Shown: positions 1 through 11,709, numbered from the stretch's first letter. The stretch is DNA of 64,000 nucleotides from Sisyra terminalis (GCA_958496175.1 OY292277.1:41179050-41243049); one strand, 5' to 3'. Made by a program: numbers and translations. Notes: generated by a model not told the origin, from the sequence alone.

Positions 1-920
1 AAATTAAATTTAATTATATTTGCAACACTTGAATCAGCAATTGTCACTTGATTTGTCTGAATAATCGAAATTTGCACAGCTAAAATGCAGTACATCATGC
101 AACAATAAAAGCTTTTCATGTTTAAACATACAACGTTAAATCAGATTGTTTTACCACTTCGACACTGCTATAACTCAAAAGTGATAATTTCCCGTTTTAT
201 AAACGATTTGCTCGTTTTTTTTATCAAAATAATTGAGCTAAAGCACGCAATTAAAAAAACACCTTATTTAAATTTTCATTGTAATGACTGGGTCGGGCTT
301 TTATTTGAAATAAGTGAAATACTGAATGAAATTTTTGATTGATTGGTTGATTGATTTCTATTGTATTTGATGAAGTGTCAGTGAAAAAAAAAAGTGAAAA
401 TACTGTCATTCAATAACAGTAACTTTATTATAGTCATCACGTGCAAATAATAAACAGAATTTTTTTGTAAAAGTGTGTTTTACAAAGTATTGTGTGTCAA
501 AATGTAATTAAGTTGATTTCAAAAGGAACTTTATAAGGTCATTCAATCGATTTAAAATATAACAAATTTCGAAGAAAATTCACTTTCAAAGAAAACTTTT
601 GTACATCTGAAAAAAAGCACATGATGAAATTAGAACAAAGAAAAATTAATACACATGGGAATATGGGTCAACTGGAAAAGCTGCAGGCTCTATACATAAA
701 AATAAAACATGTTTATATGTGAACTTAGAAATATTTAGTATTAATTACTATTCAGTTTAATTCAGTCATGTAAATTTAAAAATTATACAAAAAGAAAAAA
801 TAAAAAAAAAAAAATTTGCTGGTTGACTTCACACCTTAAATTGAATTGCAAAAATTAATTGATATCGTCAATATTGCCACATTTTTAATTATTAATATGG
901 ATATAATTAAAAACAGATGT
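1..920. other. No gene seen; AT-rich
   Basis: AT-rich sequence with frequent stops in all frames. I see no protein motif, RNA gene or element boundary. Confidence 0.6.
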
Positions 921-1150
921 TTATGCTTGATATCAACAAATTAAGTGCGTTTTTAAAATATTAATTTTCATTTGCATACATAGATTCATACCTATAAGAA
1001 CATTGAACATAATAAACCCATAAGCATACAAAAATTCATAAAACCACAAAACAATACGAGTTAAGAAGTACCTTTACTAGCCCCAAATATATAATGAATT
1101 CCCATATCCAAAATGATAGATTTCTAAAACGAAACCATCCAGAAATATTA
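921..1150. repeat. 230-bp direct repeat, copy 1
   Basis: About 230 bp that recurs in the same orientation at 1437-1665 with roughly 10% divergence. Shared landmarks in order are AAATTAAGTGCGTTTTTAAA, CATTGAACATAATAAACCCA, TACCTTTACTAG and ATCCAGAAATATTA. The two copies bracket a Penelope-like coding remnant. Confidence 0.85.
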
Positions 1151-1173
1151 CACTTTGTTTATTAGTTAAGTTT

Positions 1174-1434
1174 AGTAGAATTTTTCACAGGAACCACATT
1201 TAATTTCCTATATTCCGGTTTTTTTTTCATTGTAATGGTTTTTCTCCAATGGTTTAAGAATTTTCATTATATTGTTGATTGTTGAAAATGCGATATTGAA
1301 GTTATTTTTCTTAAGGAAGTTGGTGATTGTAAAAGCTAAATATATTTTTGAAGTTTGATTTTATATATTTTTTGTTTTCTTTTGGTGGAGTTGGAAAAAA
1401 GGTACTTTTTGTAAATTTCAATATTATTTTGTCT
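1174..1434 (-). pseudogene. Penelope-like element family A coding remnant
   Basis: Nucleotide-level copy of the interior of the neighbouring family A element: compare 1174-1434 with 2197-2430, sharing TTTTTCACAGGAACCACATT, TCTCCAATGGTTTAAGAATT and AATGCGATATTGAAGTTATT. It covers the region just upstream of the GIY-YIG motif on the minus strand. Indels and base changes leave no usable frame. Confidence 0.75.
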
Positions 1435-1436
1435 AC

Positions 1437-1665
1437 TTATGCTTGATTACAACAAATTAAGTGCGTTTTTAAAATATTAATTTTATTTTGCATACTTAGA
1501 TTGATACCAATAAAACATTGAACATAATAAACCCATATGCATACAAAAATTCATAAAATCTAACAATAATACGGATTAAGAAATACCTTTACTAGGCCCC
1601 AATATATAATGATTTCCCACATCAAAAATGATAAATTTATAAAACGAAACTATCCAGAAATATTA
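1437..1665. repeat. 230-bp direct repeat, copy 2
   Basis: Second copy of the 921-1150 repeat, same orientation, ending at the same ATCCAGAAATATTA block. Confidence 0.85.
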
Positions 1666-1860
1666 AGCTTGAAATAATAAAATAAATGATCATCAACGAA
1701 AAACAATATTAAACATTTTTGTAGATCAATGTTTTGAACACATAACAAAAATAAGGTAGAGTTTATAAATTCAACATTGATAAGTAATTTATTTATTTCT
1801 TAGTCACAATTAATAAATAAATGAATAATGAAATATGTCCTATGGCTCAATTTCCTCTTT

Positions 1861-1905
1861 ATTACGACACGTTTCAACAGTTTTTGGCTGTCATCATCAG
1901 GCAAT
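1861..1905 (-). ncRNA. Minimal hammerhead ribozyme motif, family A
   Basis: Read on minus: ATTGC, then CTGATGA (1894-1900), one T, GACAG-CCAAAAA-CTGTT hairpin (helix II), GAAAC (1871-1875), GT, then GTC (cleavage triplet) and GTAAT. ATTGC pairs with GTAAT (one G-U) as helix I. All core residues of a hammerhead are present. Helix III is only the A-U and C-G closing pairs, so activity as a monomer is doubtful. One nucleotide is unpaired between the core A and helix II. Confidence 0.6.
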
Positions 1906-1949
1906 GATTATTTTGTCAGTTGTAAACAAATTTTATATAGGTTGTTGTT

Positions 1950-2535
1950 TTATATATTGTTGAGGATGCTATTTGGATCTAGTTTGTGGGCTTTGTATAT
2001 TTCATATTCTTCCAGGGTGTTTATATGTGATCCTTTCTTGCAAATATTTAGTGGCTTAAATTTTTTTTCGAAATTTAAGCATTGATGGTTTTCGTTATAA
2101 AGGTGTTTTGCAAAAATTTGAAGTTGTTGATGAAGTAGGTTTCTTGGATGTATATTCCATATATCTTATTTCGAAAGACCTGCCAGTTTGGCCAATGTAG
2201 AATTTTTCACAGGAACCACATTTAATTTTATTTATTCCGGTTTTATTTTGCGTTGTAATTTGGTTGTTCTCCAATGGTTTAAGAATTATCATTATGTTGT
2301 TTGTTGAAAATGCGATATTGAAGTTATTTTTCTTTAGGAAGTTGGCGATTGTAAAATTAAATATATTATTGAAGTTTGATTTTATATATTTTTTATATTT
2401 TTTTTTAGTATATTTCAATATTATTTTGTCAACGATTGAGCTATTGTATCCGTTAGTAATGGCTATATGTTTAATTATCTTACATTCTTCTTCACTAGCT
2501 TTGATGTTAAGGGGGAACTTGATCGCTCTGTGCAC
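1950..2535 (-). pseudogene. PLE family A GIY-YIG endonuclease fragment, frameshifted
   Basis: The minus-strand frame from about 2535 contains a basic linker followed by KCGSCEKFYIGQTGRSFEIR, the Cys-rich GIY-YIG nuclease signature of Penelope-like retroelements (here Y-I-G-Q-T with the catalytic Arg downstream). A one-base frameshift near 2110 ends this frame early. In the shifted frame the domain continues through FAKHLYNENHQC to a stop at 1950-1952. The reverse transcriptase part is missing. In intact elements this nuclease nicks target DNA to prime reverse transcription. The copy is dead. Confidence 0.85.
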
Positions 2536-2586
2536 TATTTGTATCTATAAATTATTTGAAATTTGTTTACAACTGACAAGATAAGC

Positions 2587-2631
2587 ATTACCTCATGATG
2601 ACAGCCAAAAACTGTTGAAACGCGCCGTAAT
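2587..2631 (+). ncRNA. Inactivated hammerhead copy, family A
   Basis: Inverted partner of the 1861-1905 motif. Helix I (ATTAC/GTAAT), helix II and GAAAC are kept, but the first box reads CTCATGA (G5 lost) and the cleavage site reads GCC instead of GTC. Both changes are expected to abolish catalysis. Confidence 0.6.
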
Positions 2632-2699
2632 AAAGAAGAAATTGAGCCATAGGACATATATAGTTATTCATTAATTTAATATTTATAGAATTCATAAAG

Positions 2700-4241
2700 A
2701 GATTATAAAATCATCTAAACATTAAAAAAACTGCTTAAAATATAACCAAGAGCACATCTTAAAAAGATATTTGTGACATAAAATGCATATTTTCCTTTAA
2801 AAACCGTTAAATGGTATTAAAGTATGTTTTTAATTAATTTTGAATCATTAATTATATTAGAGTCCCTACTATAACTCATAGCATCATCGTATCATATTTT
2901 TGTGCTTTTTGAGAGTTTTAAATAGTAAATGAACGCTTTTAGATTATACTTTTCCTGTCATGCGCACTTCAATTTCTTTGTCTTAATGAAACCTCTTTCT
3001 ATTTTATATTCAATTTTACTAAAGTTTTATAACATCAAAACATTATTTAATACAGCTTTGAATTATTGTCAAAGCTTAGAAAGTTTTGAATAATCCAAGT
3101 TGAAAATTGTTTCCTTATAATGCGAAAACTGATTTTGACTTATTTTCATAAAACTAATTTAAATAATTTTGTTGGAAAATAAAATATTTATTGTCAGAAA
3201 TATTTATTTACAAGTACAGCAAAATGTGTTTCTGTTTGTAGAACAAATTTAAAATGGAAATTTTTCCCAAATGTCCTAAGTAATCTGCAAATTATTTGAC
3301 TTTTGTGTGTAGGTGTTCTTTAGGAAGCTGTTCACCTGACGCCGTAAATTAATTTTTGTAAAAATATTTCAAACTCACATTAAATCAAAAATCATATTTT
3401 GTTCAAAATGAATTTGATATGAAAGGTAACATAATATTTCTTTGTAGTTTATTTTTTGGCAAGCGCAGTTGTTAATTTTTGTGCTTTTTAGTATGGACCA
3501 TTCATAATGGATGTGTACCTCAAAAATCCGCATTTTTCATATCAAATATGTCTTTTTTTCAAATCTATAAATAAATAATTTGAAATTAAATATAGTCGTA
3601 ATAAAAATAAATTTTCAAAGGATATGTATCTCGTGAAAAAAAATCTCTGAATAATTTAAAATTTAATGGAAACCATACCTAGATCTGTATAAATTGGGCT
3701 GTCATGCTTGTATTTGATAATTGGACATGTACGAAAATTATATTCATAGCATGAAGAACGTTTTCATCGATTATCTTTAGTACTTATACATGAAATATGT
3801 ATATTATGCATATTGTTCTCTGAATTAAGTATTGATTGCTCCCCTTGTTTTATTTTTAAAAACCAATGTTTCAACTTCAGCCTCCAGGTTTATAAAATTG
3901 ACATTTGAATCATTGAGGATATCATATATTCAATTCATATTTTTAACTTCAAAGATCATTGTAAAACTGTAAAATCTAAATTAATTAATTTTTGATATTT
4001 CGTTTCACATGAAGGTATTTAACAATATTCCATTGAAAATTTCATATTAAAATTAAATTGATATTTTGATGTAAAATTACGTGTTACTTGTTTTGTAAGG
4101 GATGCTTTTTTATAACTGGTTTTCCATTTTATAGGATTTAATCACAAACGAGCAACATTAAGAATCCCTATGGTGATGTAAGGAACTTGAATAGTTTTAT
4201 TATAACCACGGGTTAGTAACGTAAAGTATGTATACGTCAAT
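2700..4241. other. No gene seen; AT-rich
   Basis: No coding motif, repeat boundary or RNA gene recognised. Confidence 0.55.
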
Positions 4242-4249
4242 GTTTCAAC

Positions 4250-5263
4250 CAGTAATGGATTTTGGCTAAGGCTCGTTAGGCCTGGGCCTAGGGCGGCATG
4301 ATTTTAGGGGCGGCATAATTGGCGGAAGTTTATTGACGAAGAATGTACGGAAAATTCAAATTCAAAAAGTGATCTGAGTTAGTTTTGCTATGAATGTATA
4401 AAATATCTTTAGTAAAGTATAATATTTTATTATAGACATTACTTTCCAATTTATCTCCTTACATTTTTCAATTGTTAAATCACTGGCAAATAGAGAACTT
4501 CCATTTCGAGGATATTAAGAACTTATTGGAGATCATCTTAATGATACTTTGTATAGAATCGTAGAGCTTTTTGCTAAATTCGATCCTTTCTTGTCCGAAT
4601 ATTTAAAATCCTATGCAAATGGTAGTCGAAATATTTTGTACTCATCGAAAACAATACTAGATTGTTTTCGATGATTTAGAAGATTCTTATGATTTAGAAG
4701 TGAACTTCGTAAATGAATGTATTTTCTTACATGATTTTCTTAAAAATTCAATACTGAAGATATCCAAAAATATACGGGATATATTACATCACAGAATCTT
4801 CGAAATGTAAACCATAATGTTGACATTGTTCTGTGCATTTTTGGAATTCCAGCACCAAATTGTTCAGGAGAAAGATCTTTTTCCACCCTGGAAAGGATGA
4901 AAAGTTATTAACGTGCAAGTGTGGGCCAAGATTTACTTAATGTTCTGGCATTATTATCTATTAGATTTCAATTAGTGCAAGAAATCGATTACGATAATAT
5001 AATTGATGTTTTCCCCCGAACCAAGACTAAAAAGAAGAAGTTTACATCATAAGTGATAGTTGGAAAAAAGCTGTGTTATATTAATTTTTGAAAAATTTTG
5101 GAATTAATAAATTATAATTAAAAAAGTTTAAGAAAGTTATAAGAAAAATTAGTATATAAACTAAATATTTGAAAATTAGATGTTTTATCATGATAAACAT
5201 CTTGTTATGGAACAATAAGGGTGGCATTCAAATAGGGAGGAATCGAAACTGAATTCGCCTCTG
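4250..5263 (+). mobile_element. hAT transposon, internally deleted, with 8-bp target duplication
   Basis: The left end CAGTAATGGATTTTGGC and the right end, whose reverse complement reads CAGAGGCGAATTC, are degenerate inverted repeats of a CAGTGGCGGATTT-type hAT terminus. Both flanks carry the same 8 bp, GTTTCAAC (4242-4249 and 5264-5271), the target-site duplication size expected of hAT elements. At 1014 bp it is far shorter than an autonomous hAT. Related copies lie at 19438-19830 and 56528-57310. Confidence 0.88.
4849..5052 (+). pseudogene. hAT transposase C-terminal dimerisation domain remnant
   Basis: The frame reads PAPNCSGERSFSTLERMKSY, stop, RASVGQDLLNVLALLSIRF and QLVQEIDYDNIIDVF, then a lysine-rich tail and a stop at 5050-5052. 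This is the hATC block, which makes contacts between transposase subunits in the active multimer. One in-frame TAA (expected Leu) breaks it. Upstream sequence (4400-4840) matches the same transposase at 56.5-56.9 kb but is full of stops. Zinc-finger and catalytic blocks are not recognisable. Confidence 0.85.
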
Positions 5264-5271
5264 GTTTCAAC

Positions 5272-6882
5272 CTCTGACAAATCATTATCTTCTTAAAAAA
5301 ATTACAAAGAGAAAATCGTTTTTTTCGTAAAAAAAATGTATTGTTGGTTGTTTTAATGTCGCTTCTTAAAATTTAGCCAAACGCCTCCATAACATGGAAA
5401 AATACTGCGAAAAGATGTCACCCACGTTGACAAATATTAAAAACAATCACCCAAGTAAAACAGTTGTTATAATCAATAACTGTAGAAGCAAAATACAAAA
5501 GCATTAGTAAGGAATATTTATTATTGTAATTCATCTCTTTTCTTAGGTGCAATAACTGTTGTCATTGTATTTATACCTATGCTTTACCTAACTTATATTC
5601 CAAATGGTTTAGAATACTTAACAGAATAACAAATCAACTGCTTATTATACTAAATGTCGAAACATTTCAATGGCAACAACTATTAAAATTAAGTACACAA
5701 GAAACGTTATGCAATGCAGACGGGATAAAAACAATCTGTTTTTGAAATATCCTTAATTCTTTATACTTGGTATATTGTCCTGCTGTTAGCTTAGGTAAAG
5801 TAATGAACACGAATCAGATTTTCAATAACTCTAATCTTTATCTGCCATACGTCGGTAAATATACGTTTTTATTTATTTATTTGAAAAACCATAATAAGTG
5901 TTTTAAATTGCTCATGTTTACATAAGAAATTTACAAAGTACATTTCATTTTATGTGTTTACATAAAAGAAAAATTGATGGTATTAATTTGTTTACAATCA
6001 AATCATTGCAATGAAGCATTGAAAATATAAAAAAAAGCTTCCTGCCAAGCTTTTAATTTATATTTTCTTATATATATATAATAGTATGAAATGATTATTA
6101 AATTACACAGAATAGACTTTAGTTGATATAAAGCGACAATAAATAACTTAAAAAAAATATTTCTTTATAAGCATATATATTTCTTTTAAATTGAGCTTTA
6201 TGGAAGAAAATAGCGTATTATTGAAAAAATCGATGATAATTAAAAAAAAGATAAAGGTATAATTAAATTTTTTATTTTATTGGGAAAACAAACTTTACAA
6301 CTTTTAAAGCTAACACGAGAACGAATTATATATACTTTAAGATAATTGGATTTTCATTGAAGTCAAATTTAATTTAAAGCTTGTGGGAAATTCGATTTCG
6401 ACGATACCTGTTAAACATCTATTAGAAAATTTCTTTTAATAAAATAGAGAAATAAAAAGTGAATTTCAATGAAAGGAATTCTATCACTAAATAATATTTT
6501 GTTTATATTCCAATGTGTATACATTTTACGTTGATATGCTCATTTACGATGACGTCTACATCCTTTGCAACCATTGCAAATACTAATGGATTTATGAAAA
6601 AATTAAAGAAATTCCAGACTTTTCCCTAGACTAAATGAAATTCCTGGACTTCTCTGATGTCTTTTACTGCTCAACTTATAAGAATATATTGAGATGGACG
6701 TATGCAATATACAGACTTAATAAATGATCCATACGTTACAATATTAAACTTTGAAATTATTCCCAAATATCATTCATTACATTATTACATTGAAGTATAA
6801 TAGTATTCTTAGTCGATTATTTCATTAATCTTTTTTAAATTAATATGTTTTCCCAATTAAACAAGGTCAATAAAAAAGTTTT
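5272..6882. other. No gene seen; AT-rich
   Basis: Low-complexity AT-rich DNA, including a short TA run near 6070. No feature supported. Confidence 0.55.
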
Positions 6883-7105
6883 TTGTCTATTTAAAAGTAT
6901 TTTCAATCCAATCCATCAATAATAATTGATGTATCAATAGGCCCGGAATGACGTCAGTGCAGTGCTTTATACCTTACGTAGGTATTCGTATATTGGTGAT
7001 GACAATGGGAGTGGCTTCGCTAAATTTTCAAAATTTCAACAATTAAAACAAATGAAGGTAATTAATTCTCGCAATTCCATTGGCTAATAGAATCATGCAT
7101 TGAAA
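6883..7105 (+). repeat. Dispersed repeat of about 220 bp, copy 1
   Basis: Same orientation as 61743-61950. Shared blocks are TCTATTT-AAGTAT, TCAAT-GGCCC, GGGAGTG, GTTAAATTTTCAACAATT-like, CTCGCA and CTAATAG. A palindromic TGACGTCA sits at the conserved GACGT position in this copy. The class is unknown. Confidence 0.6.
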
Positions 7106-7462
7106 TAAGTGTTCTGTCATAAGATATTAGTACATTGGTCAATACTTTACATTTGTTTTAACTAGGCGCTTATCGCTTACTATATTAAGCTTATTAATAA
7201 TTATGGCAAAATATTTTCCTGATTGAAAAAATGAGGAAAAATATTCATTTATATCAAATTCATGTATTTTTTGTGGGTATTATTATTTAGATATTCAGGT
7301 AAAACAATAGTAATTTAATATTAACGTGAAAAAATGTTTTATTTTCACTACGCTTTTAAAAAAAAATTAAAAATATCCAAACAAAATTAATATTGTATCA
7401 AAAACGTAAAAAAGAAATTTTTCTTGCTTTTTCAAATTTTTTTACATTTGTTTCATGCTTTC

Positions 7463-7801
7463 AAGGTTCAATATTTAGGTTTCTACCTAGATAGCTACTT
7501 AACCTGGAACCCACATATTAAATTCAAAAGACCAATACTAAACCAACGATACGGACTATTACGTAGACTTTTAGGACCTAAATCTTCAGTTAATACAAAA
7601 ACTAAACTCACCATTTAAAAAACTCTATTACGACCTACCTGGGCTTACGGAGCAGAATTGTGGGGCTCTGCAAAACCATCCAACATCCAAATTATCCAAT
7701 CTTTCCAATCAAAAGTCTTTCGTCGAATAATCAATGCTCCTTATTATGTTAACAACCCAATCATACACAATGATCTCAATTTCCTTTTGTCACTATCTTA
7801 G
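7463..7801 (+). pseudogene. Jockey-type reverse transcriptase C-terminal fragment
   Basis: The frame reads QYLGFYLDSYLTWNPHIKFK, then a leucine/arginine-rich stretch, TKLTI, a TAA stop, KTLLRPTWAYGAELWGSAKP, IQIIQSFQSKVFRRIINAPY and a TAG at 7799-7801. The YLG-LD-LTW-HI and LRP-W-YG--LWG blocks are the conserved region after the RT palm in jockey-clade elements, and the same blocks occur in the 18501-19378 copy. The internal TAA replaces the usual Tyr. No catalytic FADD motif remains. Confidence 0.85.
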
Positions 7802-8424
7802 TCCAAGAACGATTCCAAAAATTCCACTCCAAGTAAGTCGACCATCCTAACCCTAATGCCCAAATTCTTTCCTCTGAAACTCATCCAGACAACATACCAC
7901 GTAGGCTGAAACCAAGGTTTGTAAATTACACAGGTTCTCCATTAGAACAAAAAATAAGGTCATACGAAGAATTTTGAAATTGAATCTGAAGATATGTACG
8001 AATTTCTTCTGGATACGTCACGTAGCCACCATGAGGCCACCTGTGTATTTTATAAACCTTGGGCTGAAACGACATTGGCCTCGCGGCCTCCTAACAAATT
8101 CTTAGAGGGTCCCAACATTGTTTGGGCCCTCTCAACATGTTTCGAAAATACCACACCAGGGTCGAACTACGGTTTTTACCTCAAGTGTGGTATACAAATC
8201 CGTTGATGGGACCACTTCAAAAGCACTCAACCATTAGAAGACTAAAATCAAAAAAAACTCCATATGAGCTGACATCAAAGTAGTAGGAAGATGTTCCACT
8301 GGGAACTTCTTCATCAAGCCATTTGGAGCTCAAGAGCTCCAGCTAAGACAACACATTAGCTTATAGTTTGCACTAACTGATTGCTAATTTAATAAAAAAA
8401 ATAAAAAATAAAAATAAAAAAAAG
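7463..8424 (+). mobile_element. Jockey-type LINE, 3' end
   Basis: The 3' end of a non-LTR retrotransposon: the C-terminal part of the reverse transcriptase frame (to 7801), about 590 bp of downstream sequence, and an A-rich tail of AAAAAT-type units at about 8392-8424. It is 5'-truncated near 7463, as is usual for LINE copies. Confidence 0.8.
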
Positions 8425-8429
8425 TGTGG

Positions 8430-10282
8430 TATATAAGCAACCAAAATTTGTTAGTACATTGCATAGTATATAAATAGTAAATAAATAGAAGGCAATAAAG
8501 GATTTAAAAAAACAAAAAAAACATTTGTTTCATACCATGTTTAGAACTCATAAAGTTATAAAATTGTAATTTTTTTATTAAAATGCTATTTTAATATTAA
8601 TCATTTTTAAAACTTATGATAAACAAAATTTCGTAACTTCTAAGTGAAAAAATATGTTTTGGCTAATGCTTTTTTCTTTTCATAAAACTAATTGAGATAG
8701 GTATCTTAATTTTCCAGGATCTTAATCTTTAATTAGTACCTACCCATTTTTAAAATGCCATTAAGATACCTATCCTTGGCCGATTCACCATGCTTTAAAC
8801 CTTAGACGATTTAAAGGATTTTTGATCACAGAATTCAATGATGTTGAAAAATTTTGATTCATTAAGGATGAAATAATCTCTTTTGTTAAAATGTGCAGTA
8901 AACTTTCATAACAGTAATTAAGTAGTCAATCGACCAACCGTAAATTATTCATTTAAAGTCTACTTAAGAACAAATATCTTGAAAAACAGTTTAGACGATT
9001 CAATCAGCTGCTTTCAAAAGGTTTTATAATCAATTTAATTAAAAAGCAAAACTTGTGTAGTTTTACTTCATTCGAACTATTCCATTAATGGATGCCTTTA
9101 AAAAGGTATTTAACAGCTTTTCGAAGCTTTAATTTAATAAGTTCAAATTCATCTGTATAAAATCATTTTAATTTAAATAAATAAACAAGGTACATTGAAG
9201 CATAACATTAATCAATTCAAATATACAAAATAAACAAATAGATACAAATTGACTTTCTAATTTGTTTTATAATGTAACAGTTTTTCATCCCCAAAATGAA
9301 ACCTTTAATTAAAAATTCACTTTAGTGTTCTATTTACAAATTTTCTTTAACTTAAGCCATTTTTGCCAAATAACAATCATAAAAAATCAGCTGATTAGTA
9401 TTTATATAATTTGCCAAGTTTACCAAACTATACAAACCAATTTAGTAAATCACTAATGCATCCGAAGTTATTGTAAAAGTATAATTTTTTTTTAAAATAT
9501 TAAAACTATAATTACAATTTGTATCAATCGATTTTTTGTATTTATTAAAACAATATCAAATAAAATGGAAAAAGTTGGTAACCCATTTTCAATTGAAATG
9601 CAGCGGTAATATTAGTTTCCAATTTATATAAAAAACACACTGATATCTGTTACGCTATATCAAGTTTTATTATTAATTTTTTTTAAACTTTTGTTTACGT
9701 AATAATAATATTTTTATAATCATAATAACAATATACGAGCATGTTTATGTAAATTGACTCTAAGCTAATATTCATATTTTGCCTGCAGGTTATTACCTTG
9801 TGTAGGAACTATTTTTTGATAATACATAGCTGTTAGTTTAACATTTAGCATTCTTTTAAAAAAAATTCCCTAAAATTCACGAGAGCTAACTGGCAAGTGG
9901 CCATAATCCTTTTCTTCAGCACATTTTGTTCTTATTGTCTACTGTATTGATTGATTTTGTAATGTAACAATTCAATCATTTTGGACTTAACTCCCAAAAA
10001 ATATTACAGTTAAAGTTTTTAAACGAAAAGATTTAGTGCATCCAATGTATTTCTCAGCTAAGGCAAGTAAGTTATCTAAATACTACGAAACGTTAATCGT
10101 AGTTCTTATATTATTGAGTTACTATCATACTGGCTGATAAAAAATGGATTCCTTTTCGAGAATCGATAATGTATTGAACTGTACATATGAATAGATAGAA
10201 CAAAAAATTGAACAGATAATAAGAATAGACAACAGGCAGTAAAGTTTCCATTCTTTCAGGTCTAAATTGATGTGTAATATAG
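8430..10282. other. No gene seen; AT-rich
   Basis: No coding potential, repeat boundary or RNA gene recognised. Confidence 0.55.
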
Positions 10283-10411
10283 AGGATAAATCAGGATGTG
10301 GTAGACCAAACAAATTAGCAGTGTTTTATTTTACGACAAAACGTTGCAAATCGAAATAAATAAAATAAAACACTGCTAATTTGTTTGGTCTATCACATCC
10401 TGATTTATCCT
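10283..10411. repeat. Near-perfect hairpin, 51-bp arms and 27-bp loop
   Basis: Arm 10283-10333 is the reverse complement of 10361-10411 with one mismatch (GTGGTAGAC against GTGATAGAC). The mariner-like element begins 5 bp after the right arm. Near identity of the arms suggests recent origin. Confidence 0.9.
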
Positions 10412-10415
10412 TTAT

Positions 10416-11707
10416 ACAAAGAAATGTCAAAGTGTCTCAAAAGAAATGTCATATTTAAAACTATAATTTAAAAAAAAGTAAGGAGTTTATTGAAAAAATA
10501 TTTATTACATATTACTGCTTGGGAATTTATTTTTTAAAAATTACATCGTCCAAATGTAAACCGTTGCGTTCACGGCGTTACTTTAATCGAGTACTAAAAT
10601 TGCCTATGATGGCTCGGCAGGTATTCTCCGTGACGGCTGCGATTTCGTGACGGATATTTTTTTTTAATTGTGCCAGAGAAGTCGGTTTGTTAGTGTAAAC
10701 TTTGGATTTGACATAGCCCCACAGGAAAAAGTTCATGGGTGCCAAATCGGGACTGCGTGGAGGCCAACTTATGTCACCTCTCCTGGAAACCAATTTGCCA
10801 TGAAAAATTTCACAAACTCTTGGCAGAGACCTGTTGGACGTGTGTGAAGTTGCTCCGTCCTGCTGGAACCATGTTCTTTGGTTATAACCCGGAAAGTTTT
10901 GCAGCTTAGGCACGAAGAAGTGGTCTAACATCTCCACATAACGCTCTGAATCAACTGTAACTGTGCGTCCTCTTCCATCTTCGAAAAAGTAAGGGCCGAT
11001 AATTCCTCGCACCGAAATTGCGGCCCATACGGTGACTTTAGGTTAATGTAGGGGTGTCTGATGTTTTAGTTTTGGGTTGGTTTCACTCCAGTAGCGGCAA
11101 TTTTGCTTGTTTACATTTCCAGTAAGATGAAAATGGGCTTCTTCCGAAAACATGATGTTGTTAAACGTTGGAAAACGCTCAATCATCTGGTTTACGAAAT
11201 CAAGGTTCTGACCAGCATCCTGAGGCTCTAATTCTTGCACCAACTGAATTTTGTACGGGTGCAGTTTTAAATCTTTATGCAAAATGCGGCATAAGGACGA
11301 TCTGTGCACGTTTAAGGCTACAGCACGCCTCCGAATCGAAAGGTTTGGATCATCCCGAATAGACTGGACGACACTGTTTACGTTTTTGACTATTCTCGAA
11401 GATCTTGGACGCCCGGATTTTGGTTTGTCCAGTGTTGAACCGGTCTCTTCAAACTTCTCGACCCATTTTGCAATGAGTCGAGTGGTTGGCGCATTATTTA
11501 ATATGTCGAATGCTGCAGAATTTTCTACGCGCTGCAGTCGCCGAATTATCGTTTTTATAAAACTCGCGTATGCACAACGCACGGTGCTCCCGAAAAACGC
11601 TTCATAGCGACTAAATTCCCAAAACCCAGGCTACCAATTGATCACTCTGAATAGTTGCGTTCCCGCAATAATCAAAACAAATGTGAACTTTCTTTTGAGA
11701 CATTCTG
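10416..11707 (-). mobile_element. Mariner-like DNA transposon, about 1.29 kb
   Basis: The right end, reverse complement CAGAATGTCTCAAAAGAAA, matches the left end, where GTGTCTCAAAAGAAATGTCA lies after a short duplicated AAATGTC. The element is flanked by TA dinucleotides (10414-10415 and 11708-11709), the Tc1/mariner target site. It contains one minus-strand transposase pseudogene. Exact left boundary is uncertain by about 15 bp. Confidence 0.82.
10578..11605 (-). pseudogene. Mariner-like transposase, broken
   Basis: Tc1/mariner-superfamily transposase, normally a cut-and-paste enzyme acting on the element ends. The ATG is at 11603-11605. The N-terminal helix-turn-helix region contains WVEKFEETGSTLDKPKSGRP, the linker before the catalytic core. 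The first catalytic block reads FSEEAHFHL, where family members have S-D-E, so the acidic residue is Glu. The second Asp is in WFQQDGATSHTSNRS and the third in WPPRSPDLAP, 37 residues apart. Damage seen: one base lost just after the start, a second frameshift near 11500, and an in-frame TAA at 11043-11045 in place of a Ser codon. Stop at 10578-10580. Confidence 0.92.
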
Positions 11708-11709
11708 TA

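Larger units (their letters stand above)
1772..2678 (-). mobile_element. Penelope-like element A, 5'-truncated, with inverted terminal segments
   Basis: A minus-strand GIY-YIG coding fragment is flanked by inverted copies of one terminal segment. The left copy (about 1805-1935, read on minus) and the right copy (about 2560-2678, read on plus) both run from TTTGTTTACAACTGACAA through a hammerhead motif to AAATTGAGCCATAGGACATA. The left end at 1772 (AACATTGATAAGT) is shared with the family A copies at 33.8 and 52.5 kb, so it is probably the real element terminus. Inverted terminal segments around truncated copies are known for Penelope-like elements. Confidence 0.75.

Noticed and set aside
118..342. 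74-codon open frame at the left edge
   Set aside because: No recognisable motif, AT-driven composition, no splice or promoter context; indistinguishable from chance frames in this AT-rich DNA.
7994..8206. 70-codon frame inside the jockey 3' end
   Set aside because: Lies in the untranslated tail between the RT stop and the A-rich end; no LINE protein similarity.
11251..11607. 118-codon plus-strand frame across the mariner
   Set aside because: Antisense shadow of the transposase, which explains its length and higher GC.
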